Shown one piece after another: positions 23,117-36,038 of a stretch of DNA of 46,008 nucleotides. A model generated the notes under the pieces. The model was not told where the DNA came from. It saw only the letters and a list, made by a program, of their open reading frames with translations, and ran no database searches. Each line of letters opens with the position of its first letter. Within the stretch, counting starts at the first letter, position 1. The position numbers were made by a program, and so were the translations under genes. Source of the DNA: Schizophyllum amplum (Eukaryota; Basidiomycota; Agaricomycetes; Agaricales; Schizophyllaceae); the NCBI GenBank assembly GCA_007026445.1, contig VDMD01000163.1, positions 1-46,008 of the forward strand, given 5' to 3'.

Positions 23117-24099
23117 TTTCTTTTCAAGACTTGCCCTGCTTTGTTTTGGATGAACAAGGATGAGACAAGTGCCTCGTGGAAAGTATATAGTTAGATGCAG
23201 GTTGCAGTCATGGATGTAGAGATCTCCAGGTGTGCTTCTTGTTCATTTTAGAGGGCTAGTCATTGATCTGCATCTTGTAGGTAAGAGCAGAAACTTGATA
23301 GGACGCCATGCTTACAACAACGACTCCAATATCTTCACACTATCAGAACTATAGCAGGTGCAGAATAAAAGACATCTGCAATTTGCTTCTACAGGGCTTA
23401 TCAGCGAGTAGAATATGTAATCACCTGGAAAGATCTGGACCCTGGTGGTCTCAAATTCAGCACAATAGGCTAATTGGTGTTGTAGGGCCTACTACAGAAT
23501 AAAATGGCCAGGAGTTAATGTGGCCATGATAGTCTCACAGTAACTGATGAACCTCTACAGGACTGAGGTGACATACAAGAGTGTGAAGGGGTCTCAATAA
23601 GTTACCTAATGTGTGTCCGTACCATCAATGACCTTGGGCATACTTATCACTCAATATTGCATAGTAAGGACAACAGGCAATATAGCATAATGTAGATCAC
23701 ACTAAGCAGCTGCGGGAGGGTATGCTTCAAACATTGCAGTGGAGACTGGTCGCAACGAGTTTGTATGACTTTGAGCAGGATACTGGATATAAGAGCAAGG
23801 GTGTTACTTGCTCAATCTTGGCCCTCAATCCTCTAAAATAGTAACTGTGCAAGCACAACATGATAGGAGTACTTTTATTGCTTTGCTTTGGTCAGAAAAG
23901 AAAGGATTAATGTACAGAAGAGCGTGCTACATGGGGTCTTGTCATAGTGTTATGGCTTGTTGCATTACTTCCCCAAAATTAGTCGCCCTCAGCACATTTG
24001 CTCCTCAGTTCTGGGCTTTAAAAAAAATCATGGTAGCACATATTTGTGCCAAGATTTACTGTCATGACACTATAGTATTCTGTGAGATCTTATAATTCT

Positions 24100-25340
24100 G
24101 CTTGGCTTCACATGTGTCTGCCCCATTTGCAAGTGTAACATTCCAAGAAATACTAGCTCAAGTTTGACATTTTTTGTTCTTAATAGCAGACTTACAAGCC
24201 TTGAATGAGACGTTAGTTCCAGTTGCAAAACAAAACACAAAAGCTTGCACAAAGGATTGGCTGACTGCAGTACAAATGAGCTAGTGGAAGCTAGTAGTCC
24301 AAGAAGAATGAGGAACATTATCTTGACAGCAGAGAACAACCTCTCATTGTTATACTCCTTGCACTGCATGCAGCAACACAAAAGCACCGCAAGATGGTCT
24401 CTGCCAGAAACCAACAAGAGGCCTGTCCTGTTGGTAGAGTATGTAGATACACCAAACTGCCAATGCCTGTAAGACAGGTATGGAAGTGGCTGACCCAAAC
24501 AGGTGGCAAAGGGCCTCAGGGAGGGCAGGGCATCAACCTGTTCAGCAACAATGTATATATACACACTGCAGAGGATGAGTTCTAGAAAACACCTCAGGCA
24601 GCAGACAGGCCTCTGCTAGAAAATAGGATGATTGAAGAATACAGTCTTTTGGAGCAGCTTGCAAGCAATGCATCGCAAGCTGAGACATCAGCCAGACTTG
24701 CTGTCCTACGGTACTGTGATACATATGGGTGTCCGAGGCATGCACAACTAGACAGAAAGCCGCATTGTGATGAGATCTTCTCCTCACCTGCTGGTGCTGG
24801 AACCCCCAAAAAGAATCATTTACTACTGACTAAAGATATAGTGACACACACCAGACTTCACACTGACACTCTTTCCAACGAGCCAGTTTTTAGCAAAGAC
24901 AGACAGAGAGGAGAAACAGCCACGTCTGACAGCAAGGAGGAGGATAGAGAAAACCAAGGAGATGGCAAAAAACAAGGTGAAGCAGGTAGTAGTGGTGCAG
25001 ACAAACACATCTGAGAGAGCATATAATCCTGGAGGAGTAAGATGATATTCCACTGATGTGACATAGACAGAGGCACATTCAGTAGAAGGCCTAGCAATAG
25101 ACAGTCCAGCTAGCCCAACATTACCAACTCTGCCACCATGCATACCGGAATACAGAGAGAGCTGAGGAGGAGCTAGAGTAGGTGAGCCCAGCAATGATGT
25201 GCTGGGGGGGCTGATGATGATGGGATGATATCCAAATATGTTTGCCTGCCTCTTTCAGCGCTAGCACTTCATCTAGAAGAGAGTGAAGGGACCTTGATTG
25301 ATGAATGCTGGGGAGAAGGCTGTACAGCAAAGTTGGAGGG
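24100..25340 (-). pseudogene. Pseudogene of the CxCxxC family, closest to gene F
   Basis: The block 24564-24300 matches the last exon of F: YIVAEQVDALPSLRP, LPYLSYRHWQFG and LAVLLCCCMQCKEY against its YAIVDHRDGLPVLRD, LPYRLWNFA and LTVRLCCCMECKIRY. The block 24790-24600 matches the middle exon of F, but several codons are stops where F has Gln or Arg (CAG to TAG, CGG to TGA). Upstream, 25200-24823 has a loose resemblance to the Pro-rich first exon (LGSPTLAPP). The gene is therefore a broken copy; the terminal exon remains open, so decay may be recent. Confidence 0.62.
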
Positions 25341-25349
25341 GGAAGGGAG

Positions 25350-27900
25350 GCTGCACTTGAGGAGGATATTGACCCAGAAATAGCACTATGCCTGCAACTG
25401 GAGCCATACCCAAAGGCAGATGTTGAGGTCGGAGATGTGCAGGCAGGGCCCTATCACAGGCCAAGCCATCTTTGTCTATCTGTACAAGATAGCCATCAGA
25501 GACAGAAGCACAAGGCAGGCCTAACACTCTCATCTTTGCACTACAAAGATACAAGAGATCATAAAACAGGTAAAGTCAAACATACTGCAAAATGAGCATA
25601 AACAACACACTCACCGACTGGTTGAAGGAGAAAAGTCTTTAAAAAGAGAAAGACTAGAGATAATCAAAGATTTGGTAAAAGCATGGTGTGCAGTGAAAAG
25701 TATGCACAAAAAGCATGTCTGCAGCATTTCTCTTTTAGCAAAAGTAAAAAGTTATGAGGCTGGAGTACTCTTCTGCTTTATCGGGGCAAAAACCGTCTTT
25801 CTAAAAAAGATTTTTTTTCCGCTAGTAGCAGTACATTGCAGCAAACTGCACACCTAATTCTCATGGCCAGAAGCATTTTGGACCAGTCTTGGTGCATTCT
25901 ATAAAGAGCAGTAGCATTTCTTAGCTACGTACATTCAAAAAGATATCAATGCAGGTGCTGGGCATAGTCCTGTATATGCAGACCACACATGAGCGTTGGC
26001 GACATACATTGCAGGAAAAGCATAACTACAAGTAGGAAGACCTAAAGGTGTCCTTGTCCTGTTGTTCCTCTATAGGCTTGACCAATATCTGATGATTGTC
26101 AAACATTGATACAGACCATGCTCAGGTTGGACCTGACCAACCTCTGACCAAAGATGAATCAACGCATGGGCAGGTTTGATAGGGATGCTTGATCGTTATA
26201 GAGGATCAATGTGGCGCTGCGATGCAACATGCCGCTAGAGCGGACCGGTCACCTGAGAATCCTGTGACCATCTGGAAAATACATACATACTATGTAGCGC
26301 TACATAGCCTGCATAGCTCTAGTAGGCCTGTAGTTTAAGTTTCGCTACATACTGCTCTGTAGATGGGGCCCTCCTACCATAGCACGCTGTAGCAGCGCTA
26401 CAGCCACTACAGCTACTACATGATCCTCCATCAAAGCTGGGACGATGCCAGCAATCAAGGAACACATGGCCACGCCGCCGCACTTTGGTTGCTTGAATCA
26501 TATTCAGGATCAGAATTTGATTGTGTAAAATGTATGCATTCAGAGTCGGACAGACGACCACATTGACTAGGACTGCTGCATGTATCTAATACTAGTGCAT
26601 GTGTCTATTGGACAGCGCAGTCAGAGCTGGCCATACTTAATCTGCTTCAGCCAATCTCAAGGAGGTGGACGGTCACCCGGTCACACCGCGCTCTGCGTCC
26701 TCAGCGTCAAAATGGAGGAGTTGCGACTGCGAGCAACAGCGGCGACAAGCTTCAGGAATTGATCAGCCAAAGCTTGGCCGCTTTGAACGTTGCTATAACG
26801 TACCACAGAAGATCCTTTGACAACAGAAAGGCCGCCAGTCTCCCTGAAAAGCGCATTCAAGGATGGGGTCCTGCGCAGTGTAGTGGACAAGTGGGAACTT
26901 CACAAAGTCAAGCACCGCCAGGTATCTAGGGCAGTTGCTCTCAGATTCATGACAAAGACTGATCAGTTGAATTTGACATTGTTGGGCCGTATTATTTTTG
27001 GAATCCGCACGTCCAGCGTGATGTACTACAGTGCTACAGAGCTACGTATACTATGCCAACTATATAGGCATCTAGTAGCCCTGTCTTACCATAGCATTCT
27101 GTAGTATAGGTCTTTTTCCAGATGACCAATGGCCGGCCACCACCTTTGTTGCACCAAAGTCCAACCAACCTGTCCGACCAAACACCTGACCAATCACGTG
27201 GTATATGCCACAACGACGACACATGTGGGCTTTGGTTGTCTATTGCAAGTCCAAACAACATCTGATATCTACAAACCACGGTAGCGGCAATAGGACATGG
27301 TAGCTTTGCAGTCCCTGACTCAATGTTCTGAGTCTAGTCGCATGCAACATGCGTCTTTTGTGGTGTTCAGTTCAACCGCTGCATTACAAACCACAACAGC
27401 TCAGGCATCAAATGCTCCCGAACTGATATCATCTACTTTTTGTGAACCATGTCTTGCATTTGCCAAGGTATGCTTTACTTTATGCAGATGGGCATCATGC
27501 TGCAGGTATTCCACATCATGCATCCAGCCAGTTCACTGCTTCAAACCTTTCACATCTAGTAAACTGTGAACAGAATTATGCATCCTGCTCCTGGTATTTT
27601 TAAATGTCATACAAACCAACTACTTGACAGGCTAAATGTAGTGTAAACAAGGGGTTTAAAAAAAGGGGTACACGGCTAGAAGAATGAAGAAGCAGAAGAG
27701 TAAGCAGACAGTGAAAAAGGAGTTAGTAGAAAAACAAATAGTAGTACAGAAGGAGAGAGGGAGAGGGATGCAGACAATAAGAAACAGCCTAGGACAGCAA
27801 AAAGAATGAATATGAGAGCACAAAGCCGGCAAGAATCATTGTTGCAGTAACTCAAACAATGCAAGTTTGTTGCCTTTACCTGCCTTAAAAAATGTGTAAA
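25350..27900. other. Region without a supportable gene
   Basis: Only short open frames occur. The stretch 26290-26450 and 27010-27110 contain related, partly self-complementary runs of CTACAG/GTAGCGCTAC. GGTTGGAC near 26124 faces GTCCAACC near 27160, so a small decayed DNA transposon could span 26.1-27.2 kb. I could not prove terminal repeats or a target-site duplication. Confidence 0.3.
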
Positions 27901-27920
27901 ATAGAAGATCATCTTGAATC

Positions 27921-28355
27921 TTGGAAGAAGGATCATATGAAGATTATCAAAGCAAATGCTACCATGGTGCTGCACACGCAGAAAATACAGTCCAAAAAAG
28001 AAGTGATTCAAAAAAACATGACAGTGTGACTGAGCTTGCCAGACTTTGGCCACCTTGTTTGTTTGTGGCATTGGGCGGGTGTGCCATAGTGATATGCTTA
28101 CAGACATTCAGATGTGGTCAGGAACATGGCAAAGCGCAAACGCACCCACAGGTAGGTGTTGCCACCTCCTATTTGTGTGCATCTCATTCTCTAACAGCAA
28201 AGCAAATGCAATGTTTGATGCAGCAGCACATCACACCTTTGGCTGCAGTCACGCTGCATAGCAATCTGTCCGACTGCGAACGTGATTGGAACTCTGATGC
28301 CTTGTATAGGTGTGCCCTTGAGACGCCCTTACGTGTGTCAAGTATACTCAGGTAG
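27921..28355 (+). CDS. Hypothetical open frame
   Basis: A 144-codon open frame beginning MEEGSYEDYQSK and containing a hydrophobic stretch near its middle. GT-AG pairs inside it (for example the GTTTGTTTG...TTACAG interval near 28055-28110) would give other products. There is no paralogue in the window and no known motif. It may be chance. Confidence 0.2.
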   Translation: MEEGSYEDYQSKCYHGAAHAENTVQKRSDSKKHDSVTELARLWPPCLFVALGGCAIVICLQTFRCGQEHGKAQTHPQVGVATSYLCASHSLTAKQMQCLMQQHITPLAAVTLHSNLSDCERDWNSDALYRCALETPLRVSSILR

Positions 28356-28699
28356 GACAATGGTGTGTAGTCAGCCCTGCATGCAATCTCTATACTGGTG
28401 GCTTGCGTAAATAGTCATGCCTCCATTGATTCTGTGCTCCGTGGCACATTCCAAGAATTCAGCTTTAAACTACTACCTGAAGCAAAAACCTATAGCAATG
28501 TCCTGAACACTTTTCAAACCAATGTCATGGTTGAAGGACACAAATAGGAGACCCTCACAAACACAATCAACTTGATCATGGCCGCATACAAATCCGTTTT
28601 TTTTTTTTTTTCTGCGGCACGAATGATTATAAATCTTGCCGCCCAAGATGGCTCTTCTTTAATCCATAGGACCATGTAAGGATTTTCACCTCACTAGTG

Positions 28700-29400
28700 G
28701 TATGGATCAGAGAGAGAGAGAGAGAGGGAGCAAAACACACAAGTGAAGGACAGATCCAAGTAAGTTCCCACACGAGGGAATGCTTTACGCACTGCTACAT
28801 CTCTGTAGTCTGTGTAGGGCTACCGGCCCGACCAGGCGTAGCATATCCTGATTCAGTCCTTGGGCCGGCTACGCACTAAAACCCTGCTCCACAACCTGTC
28901 CCTCGCTTGCTGTGCCGTAGTATTCCAAGTACCCTCTGGTAGGGTGGTCCTTTGTTTCACATTGTTTCCGTATTTTTTTGTTGTACAGAGCAGGGTGTCC
29001 CATGCAGGTGTTTTTTCACTTCCAGGTCCGAGTGTGTCTTTCCCCAAAGGACCCTCTCACAACAGAATTTCCACACCATCTGAGCTGCAGGGGATATGCC
29101 TATCATTCTTAGACGCTGGTGGCCGACTTCTTTCTTGTCCTTACTCTGGCTCAAGGTCAGCATTGCACAGCCCACCATTGAGCCTAGATTGGGAGCTGGA
29201 GGGGACAGGTTATCCATTGCCCTCCAACATGGCTATTGCTTCATCCCATAGGGCTTGTTGGCCAGGAGTGTCGCAGCGTAAGAGGATGTGTTTCCATGAT
29301 TCCATTATCCCATAGTGCTTATAGATCATGTGATCTTTGACTTTATTGGACACCAACCACCGCAGTCCTGCCCAGTAGCTGTTCTAGTTTGCCCTTCATA
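28700..29400 (-). pseudogene. Dead retroelement tail (RT/RNase H carboxyl-terminal region)
   Basis: On the minus strand, 29310-29215 reads YGIMESWKHILLRCDTPGQ followed by ALWDEAIAMLEGN. After that, 29115-29050 reads ISPAAQMVWKFCCERVLW. These match the E..HIL.RC..PGQ..LW and AHLIWKLRCERV signatures that end many Agaricomycete retroelement polyproteins (from memory of the family). Stops upstream of the HILLRC block and frame changes between blocks show that it is dead. It points to a basidiomycete genome. A short GA microsatellite lies just outside at 28708-28727. Confidence 0.6.
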
Positions 29401-30039
29401 GGAAGCTACAGAAAGAGGGAGTGAGGTCTTCATGACGAAAGAATTTCTACACATACAAATCCCTTATCCACATTCACAACATCATCTTTGATAACCTGGG
29501 GGATAGACCTCTTTATCTCCAACGCAAGATTGAGATTGTTGCAAATTAACTATGCCTGGCCAACTTCTATGTGCGTCTTGGCCATCCAAATCAGTGGACT
29601 CCCACCCTCAAAGGTTAAAGGCTCGTGTCGGCTCTGAGCTTGGATGCAGGCTCCCTCAACTATTCTGTTGGTCTGGAGGATTCACCTATCCCAGGAGCAC
29701 ACAAGATGCACCTGACCTAGAGTATCGCATACCTAGCAAAGTCAATATACTGCCTTGGAGCATATGGCACTGAATGAAGGCAACGAGGCTAGAGTAAGTA
29801 AGCTAAGGTAGCAATTATGATGAAGAGACAATGCACTAGAAGATTGTCAAGTTGTCAAAGAGGGTAATGAAGGGGGCAAATTTTATAGGGAGGATGGTCG
29901 GTCGGCACAGATGGTGGTCGGTGTGGATACTAGAAAGGTCTGTTTATGTAGGTGGCACATTCTTATTGTGATTAGGAGTGGGAGAGAGAGCAGGTACAGG
30001 TGCAGTTATGCAAGGGGTGCACTGAAATAACCCACAATA

Positions 30040-30740
30040 CTAGGGCATTTCACAAAGGTGGGTGCAAGCTTCAAAGTGGGTGGTAAAGGCTTGCAGAAGG
30101 GTGTTTTTTATGCTGTCTGTAGACAAACCCAGTGTGTAGGCAACCTTCTGTATGTCTGGCTTATTGCGGCCCTGGAGTGGGCCAGTAAACAGTCTGTTCT
30201 GGCCCATCAACAACCACTCCTGCACCTGCTTGGGTTGCTCCTAACCCTAAGAGCCTGATTGAGGTCCTTTGCTGGCTGCACTACCGCCTCATATGCCTGT
30301 TTCTTCTCAGCAGCAGTCGATAGTGCATCCAGAGCAATACAACATGCCCAATGATCAAATGTTCCTGCCTCAATCTGTGTTGAGCTTGCACTTGAGGCCC
30401 TTGATCTCCAACTGGGCCATAGTATTATGCCCCTTGGTGTAGCTGACACAAGTCTGGAGGGCCTGTTGGTTATGCCTGAGTTTTTAGATCTCCACCTGGA
30501 GGGTAGTAGTGAGGTGTGGGTGCTATTATGGATTTGTTGGAGATAGGGAGGGTTCAGCATAAAAGAAAGTTGTAGTAATAGTGGACATGGCTGCAGCAGC
30601 AACAGCAAATGACTGTGAATGGTGTGATGGACTCGATAAAGATGTGGGAAGGGAAGGTGTTGCTGTTACAATAATGGCGGGTTCAGCCGTGTCCTCGCGA
30701 GCAAATGCATAACTGCCTGATCGTGCTTTGCTGCCCATAG
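30040..30740 (-). pseudogene. Frameshifted gag/SAP-like fragment
   Basis: In minus-strand order and in different frames: MGSKARSGSYAFARED; ALQTCVSYTKGHNTMAQLEI and IKGLKCKLNT; AALDALSTAAEKKQAYE-type helix (30340-30240); and QVQEWLLMGQNRLFTGPLQG with NKPDIQKVAYTLGLSTDSIK (30210-30060). The last part has the look of a SAP-like helix-turn-helix. The order is that of coiled-coil proteins abundant in Agaricomycetes, but at least two frameshifts break it. Confidence 0.45.
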
Positions 30741-31025
30741 ATTACAATGTTTACTAAAGAGCATCTTGGGTCACTGGATTTGCTAGTGTGAACCTGCAAA
30801 GGACTCCGAGGTGCAATGAGTTCCACCAATGGTTTGCTCTCAGATTTGTTATTACAAAGAAGGGCATAGGACAATGTCTAGGACCACTCATTTATGCATG
30901 ACCCTCTACTGTTGGCAGATATCTCTCAAGATTAACCGCTCTTTTTATTCCAGAGTTAGCGCAGAGAAGAGTGATTGCCTTCACTTGGCTATAAAACATT
31001 CCAGCCACCAGTAGCAGTAAATATA

Positions 31026-31844
31026 CTAGAAAGGCCCATACAACAGACGCTCAAAGCTTCCACTCCTAAACTCTGTTGCGCTTTCCACCTTAGACGCACA
31101 GTCAGCGCACATGCACAACAAGCACTTTGCGTACTGGAACTTTTCGCCCAAGATCTTGACCGTGGTTGGACAAAAGACGATAGCGTAGCCAGGAGGTAGG
31201 ACAGCCGGGATATCAGCTTTATAGAGGTTGTTGATGTTCTTCAGGATTGGTATCAACCACCGGTCACCCTGGTTGAAGACCTCTTTATGACCAGTGATCA
31301 TATACATCACAGGAAGCCTAAGTACTGTGTCAGCCAGAGCAGATCAATGCAAGCGACACAGTACACACCTCCCAGGACAAATGTCAAGTTCTGCGCTGGC
31401 CTTGTGAACTATGCGCCAAAGGCGCCGGGGGCTGAGATGGTGGGGCATTTCTGCATTGCGCAGCTCTGTCGACCAGATCTGGTGCACCGACCGAAAGGCA
31501 GGCTTCAGAGGCTGGGGAAAGCAGATGATGTATGCCACCTCCATAGAAATGTCCCTGTAGGGGTTCATCCCCATGATGCTATTCAAATCAGGTCAGCAAG
31601 TGCTAGATACACACAGATAAGAAAAGATACTGAAAACAAAAACTCACACAGACAGACATGTGCAGTGAGGGGAGTCACTAATAACCTGGCACAGACACTG
31701 CACATCAACTGGATAGGTGACATGGCTGTCAACATCTGAGCTGTCATACAGTTCCTCTGGAGGTCCCTCTTCGCCAAGGCTGTCCTTGACAATCTTGCCA
31801 CGAGAGCGAACGACAATGTCAGAGTCCAAATAGTCATCAGACAT
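31026..31844 (-). CDS. Gene E, CxCxxC-family protein (232 aa, 3 coding exons)
   Basis: Function unknown. Exons 31844-31648, 31578-31369 and 31317-31026 total 699 nt, in frame. It starts MSDDYLDSDIVV, with an acidic amino end similar to gene H. The middle exon (MNPYRDISMEVAYIICFPQP) aligns loosely with that of F. After a 51-bp phase-2 intron comes LPVMYMITGHKEVF, and the cysteine cluster is CLLCMCADC, the same spacing as in S3 (C-x2-C-x-C-x2-C). A long leader with several splice donors extends to about 33.1 kb. Array I lies just beyond. Confidence 0.75.
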
Positions 31845-31849
31845 GGCTC

Positions 31850-33100
31850 CCTATCACAGATCAGATCTAGTAAAAGAACAGTCAGATTATGCAGAAATAC
31901 AGAGATAATGCCAGACTTGCCAGCAAGTGAGTAAACAAGTAGTAGGCACTCATATACCTGCTAAACAAGAACAACAGTTGGATGATATAGACAAATAGAT
32001 TGCAAAGGCTTACCATAAAGGATGGACTGAGCTTTGGAAAACAGTAAAGTAGATAGTGGGTAGATCACTAAAAAGTAGGATCAGACAGTGAAAGCTGAGA
32101 AGAAAGCTGTTCTGACCTAGATCACCACAATCAACACAAGATTGGTGCTGCAAAGACAGTTAGAATTTGAGAGAGGGGAGGAGTAGGGGGGAACAAAGGC
32201 TAAATAGTAGGGAAGAAAAGGGTGGAAGAAAAATGGATTAAAGGAAGGAAAAAACTAGAGGAGGAGTTGCACAAGAACTGACAGTATAACAGACAGAGAG
32301 ATAAAAAGATAACATGGACATGACATAAGCAGGAAGAAGGAAGAAGGAGGAGAAAAAGATTACAGGGATGCAGATGGCAGCAAAATCACACAAAGGGAGT
32401 TGAAGGAGGAAATAAAAACAAGGCAGATGATGGAGCACAGAAAGAACAAGGACAAGATGATGCAAAGATAGATGAAGAGAATCAAAGACACAGATAAGGG
32501 AGAGGAAGGAACAATGGCCACTGCAAAGACAAGGGACTTGCCTGCAAAGAGAATAATGAGAGGAGGGGAAGGAGCAATGGGCTGTGAGGTTGGCTGGATG
32601 ACTGTTGAATAGAATGAGGATGATGGTCAGCAGAATACAAGGCAAAACAACAAACAGCCACCATGCTTACTTGGAAGACCAGAAGGGCTCTGATAGCAGC
32701 ACAATCCCAAAAGATCAAGGTTAAAATGTGCAGTATGGACAGCAAGCACAACACTCACTTGATAGCAGGAGTTTCTACAGTTGGGCAGCCTCCAAAGACT
32801 CAAACCTAACCAGGAAAGATAGGGATGAAGAGCTGGGAAGGAGGAGGGGCTCAGAACAGGCCATGATCACAAGTACATCCACTCACCAAGCTCTTTTTGC
32901 TGACCACAGCAGCCAGCAGGCAAGGCTGGAGGGCCTCTGGATGAAGAAGGAGGGTTTTGGGCACAGCAGGGAGGCAAGGAAGTCAACCAAATGTGCAGGA
33001 TGGTGGTAAGAGGCAAGGAGGAAGAAGGAAAACTGCAGCTGATGTAAGCCCCTTCCAAATCAGGCCATGTTTGTTGTGGCTGTTGCCCTGGGCTCATTTC
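31850..33100 (-). promoter_or_regulatory. Gene E leader with repeated splice donors
   Basis: Little coding sense, but good donor sites recur on the minus strand: GTGAGTGG at 32886, GTGAGTG near 32758, GTAAGC near 32681, GCAAGTCC near 32540, GTAAGCC near 32013 and GTATATG near 31963. The block 33097-32887 is the proposed first exon and is near-identical to 38447-38237 upstream of F. It can be read as a 76-codon frame (MSPGQQPQQTWPDLEG), but the related copies before G and H do not keep that frame, so I treat it as untranslated. Confidence 0.5.
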
Positions 33101-33720
33101 TGCATGGATTGGCTTTGTTTTTTTTGCTAAATTACCAGATTCACTAGGACTACCAGCCTGGACTTTGAATTATAGCTGCAGTCCATTTTGTTCAGGAGCT
33201 ACAGCTTTCGCTTTTTTTCAATGAATGCTCCAGCCATGCAAGGAGGCCTTTTGCAGCACATGGTGCGCGGGTACCCCCGTTGTGTGCGGGCTGATTGTCC
33301 CGTAAAAACGCATATTTTTGCGTATTTTTACGTCAGCCGCCTGCGGTGTAGTGCCACAGCCTATGAAAATAACAATAACTGCCAAAGTTCAGCTCCTGAC
33401 TGGATAGCACCGTCAGTTCTGAACCAATTGCCACAGCAATAGTACCATTGCAATCACAGAACCAGGCCCTTCACGGGGGTATCTTGAACAAACCCCCAAC
33501 ACTGACTTTGCAAGGCGACACGGCTACACACTCAAGTTTGGCCTCGCGTGTGGCACGTACTGCAAACTTGAACATCGGGCTATCCAACCTGGAACAGTCT
33601 GTAGAGGCATATTATGGCATTCCAACACATATATTGTCATTGTCATCTGTTCACCGCTCCACCCTCTGCACCAAATCGTTTGGCGCACTCAACCCGCGCC
33701 CAACTCTAGTCGTAGAGTGA
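32855..33720. repeat. Duplicated leader + array module, copy 1
   Basis: About 860 bp matching 38205-39070 almost base for base, including the leader exon, the promoter stretch and the first 316-bp array unit. The offset is 5350 bp. Mismatches are few, e.g. gcgggtaccccc here against gcgagtaccacc there. Confidence 0.85.
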
Positions 33721-35835
33721 TAGCACCATCAGTTCTGAACCAACGACCACAGCAATGCTACCATTGCAGTCACAGAAAAAGGCCTTTTCTGGGGGTACCT
33801 TCAACATACCCCCAACAGTGACTTTGCAAGGCAACGCGGCTACACTCCCGAGTTTGGCCTCGCGTGTGGCACGTATTGCAAACTTGGACATCGGGCTATC
33901 CGACCTAGCACAGTCTGTAGAGGTATATTATGGCACTCCAACACATATATTGTCATTGTCATCTGTCCACCGCCCCACCCTCTGCACCAAATCGTTTGGC
34001 GGACTCAACTCGCACCCAAGTCTAGTCGTAGAGTGATAGCACAGCCAATCCTTGCTCAATGGCCACCGCAATAGTACCATTGCAATCACAGAACCAGGCC
34101 CTTCACGGGGGTATCTTGAACAAACCCCCATCACTGACTTTGCAAGGCGACACGGCTACACACTCAAGTTTGGCCTCGCGTGTGGCACGTACTGCAAACT
34201 TGAACATCGGGCTATCCAACCTGGAACAGTCTGTAGAGGCATATTATGGCATTGCAACACATATATTGTCATTGTCATCTGTTCACCGCTCCACCCTCTG
34301 CACCAAATCGTTTGGGGCACTCGACTCCCGCCCAAGTCTAGTCGTAGGATGATAGCACAGCCAATCTTTGCTCAATGGCCACAGCAATGCTACCATTGCA
34401 ATCACAGAAAAAGGCCTTTTCTGGGGGTACCTTCAACATACCCCCAACAGTGACTTTGCAAGGCAACGCGGCTACACTCCCGAGTTTGGCCTCGCGTGTC
34501 GCACGTACTGCAAACTTGAACATCGGGCTATCCGACCTAGCACGGTCTGTAGAGGCATATTATGAGACTCCAACACATATATTGTCATTGTCATCTGTTC
34601 ACCGCTCCACCCTCTGCACCAAATCGTTTGGCGCACTCAACTCGCGCCCAAGTCTAGTCGTAGAGTGATAGCACAGCCAATCCTTGCTCAAGGGCCACCG
34701 CAATAGTACCATTGCAATCACAGAAACAGGCCCTTTATGGGGGTACCTTGAACATATCCCCAGCACTGACTTTGCAAGGCGACACGGCTACACACTCAAG
34801 TTTGGCCTCGCGTGTCGCACGTACTGCAAACTTGAACATCGGGCTATCCAACCTGGAACAGTCTGTAGAGGCATATTATGGCATTCCAACACATATATTG
34901 TCATTGTTATCTGTTCACCACTCCACCCTCTGCACCAAATCGTTTGGTGCACTCAACTCGCGCCCAACTCTAGTCGTAGAGTGATAGCACCATCAGTTCT
35001 GAACCAACGACCACAGAAATGCTACCATTGCAATCACAGAAAAAGGCCTTTTCTGGGGGTACCTTCAACATACCCCCAACAGTGACTTTGCAAGGCAACG
35101 CGGCTACACTCCCGAGTTTGGCCTCGCGTGTGGCACGTACTGCAAACTTGAACATCGTGCTATCCGACCTAGCACGGTCTGTAGAGGCATATTATGAGAC
35201 TCCAACACATATATTGTCATTGTCATCTGTTCACCGCTCCACCCTCTGCACCAAATCGTTTGGCGCACTCAACTCGCGCCCAACTCTAGTCGTAGAGTGA
35301 TAGCACCATCAGTTCTGAACCAACGACCACAGCAATGCTACCATTGCAATCACAGAAAAAGGCCCTTTCTGGGGGTACCTTCAACATACCCCCAACACTG
35401 ACTTTGCAAGGCGACACGGCCACACACCCGAGTTTGGCCTCACATGTGGCACGTACTGCAAACTTAAACATCGGGCTATGCAACCTGGCCCATTCTATAG
35501 AGCCATATCTCTACCCTCAAACACATATCCTGCCATTGCCATCCATTTACCGCATGACCCTCTGCATGAAATCGTTTGGTGCACTCAACTCATGCCCACG
35601 TCAGGTCGTGGTGCGTTGCCACTCACATGCCACAGAAATGGTGCTATTGTGATCTAATTAATGCCTTTGTATGGGTGTACCTCACCTGGCCCATTCTGTA
35701 GAGCCACATCATCTCATTCCAATGCATAATTGGTCATTGTGATCCCTTTACCACATCACAATTTACACCAAATTGTTTAGTGCACTCGACTTGTGAGTAA
35801 ACAAGGTCATAGATGAATAGCACAGTCTAATCTGG
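33405..35835. repeat. Array I: seven 316-bp tandem units plus a decayed eighth
   Basis: Unit starts (TAGCAC) fall at 33405, 33721, 34037, 34353, 34669, 34985 and 35301, exactly 316 bp apart. A decayed and shortened unit continues to about 35835. Two unit subtypes alternate (GATAGCACCATCAGTTCTG or CACAGCCAATC at the head; CTTCACGGGGG or TTTCTGGGGG). The 316-bp period is not a multiple of three, so the 60-130 codon open frames inside are not one protein. The array is CpG-rich compared with the LONG genes. It sits directly upstream of the gene E leader. Confidence 0.92.
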
Positions 35836-35908
35836 GTCACTGGCTATAGGAATACTATTATTGCAGTTACATTCTAAACTTTCTCAAATGTGTGCTATTG
35901 AAAAAACT

Positions 35909-35936
35909 AATTCCGCAGGATTTTCACTGCGGAATT
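35909..35936. repeat. Palindrome 5 of the AATTCCGC hairpin family
   Basis: Perfect 10-bp arms AATTCCGCAG / CTGCGGAATT around an 8-nt loop. It lies about 100 bp beyond the stop of F, between array I and gene F. Confidence 0.8.
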
Positions 35937-36038
35937 CATTCTGTAGAACAATTGTTTCAGAACAGCAGGGACTGGCATGGAACAGATATGCCCATTCAGA
36001 TTGCAAGATGAAGCTGCAGCTAACATTCCAGCCACAGT

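Noticed and set aside
32867..33097. 76-residue protein identical at 32.9 and 38.2 kb
   Set aside because: Identity follows from the recent DNA copy; homologous leader exons before G and H do not keep the frame.
33448..35652. Many 60-130 codon frames repeated in arrays I and II (e.g. SLASRVARTANLNIG)
   Set aside because: They recur because the DNA repeats every 316 bp, which is not a multiple of three; both strands are open and no start or splice context is shared.
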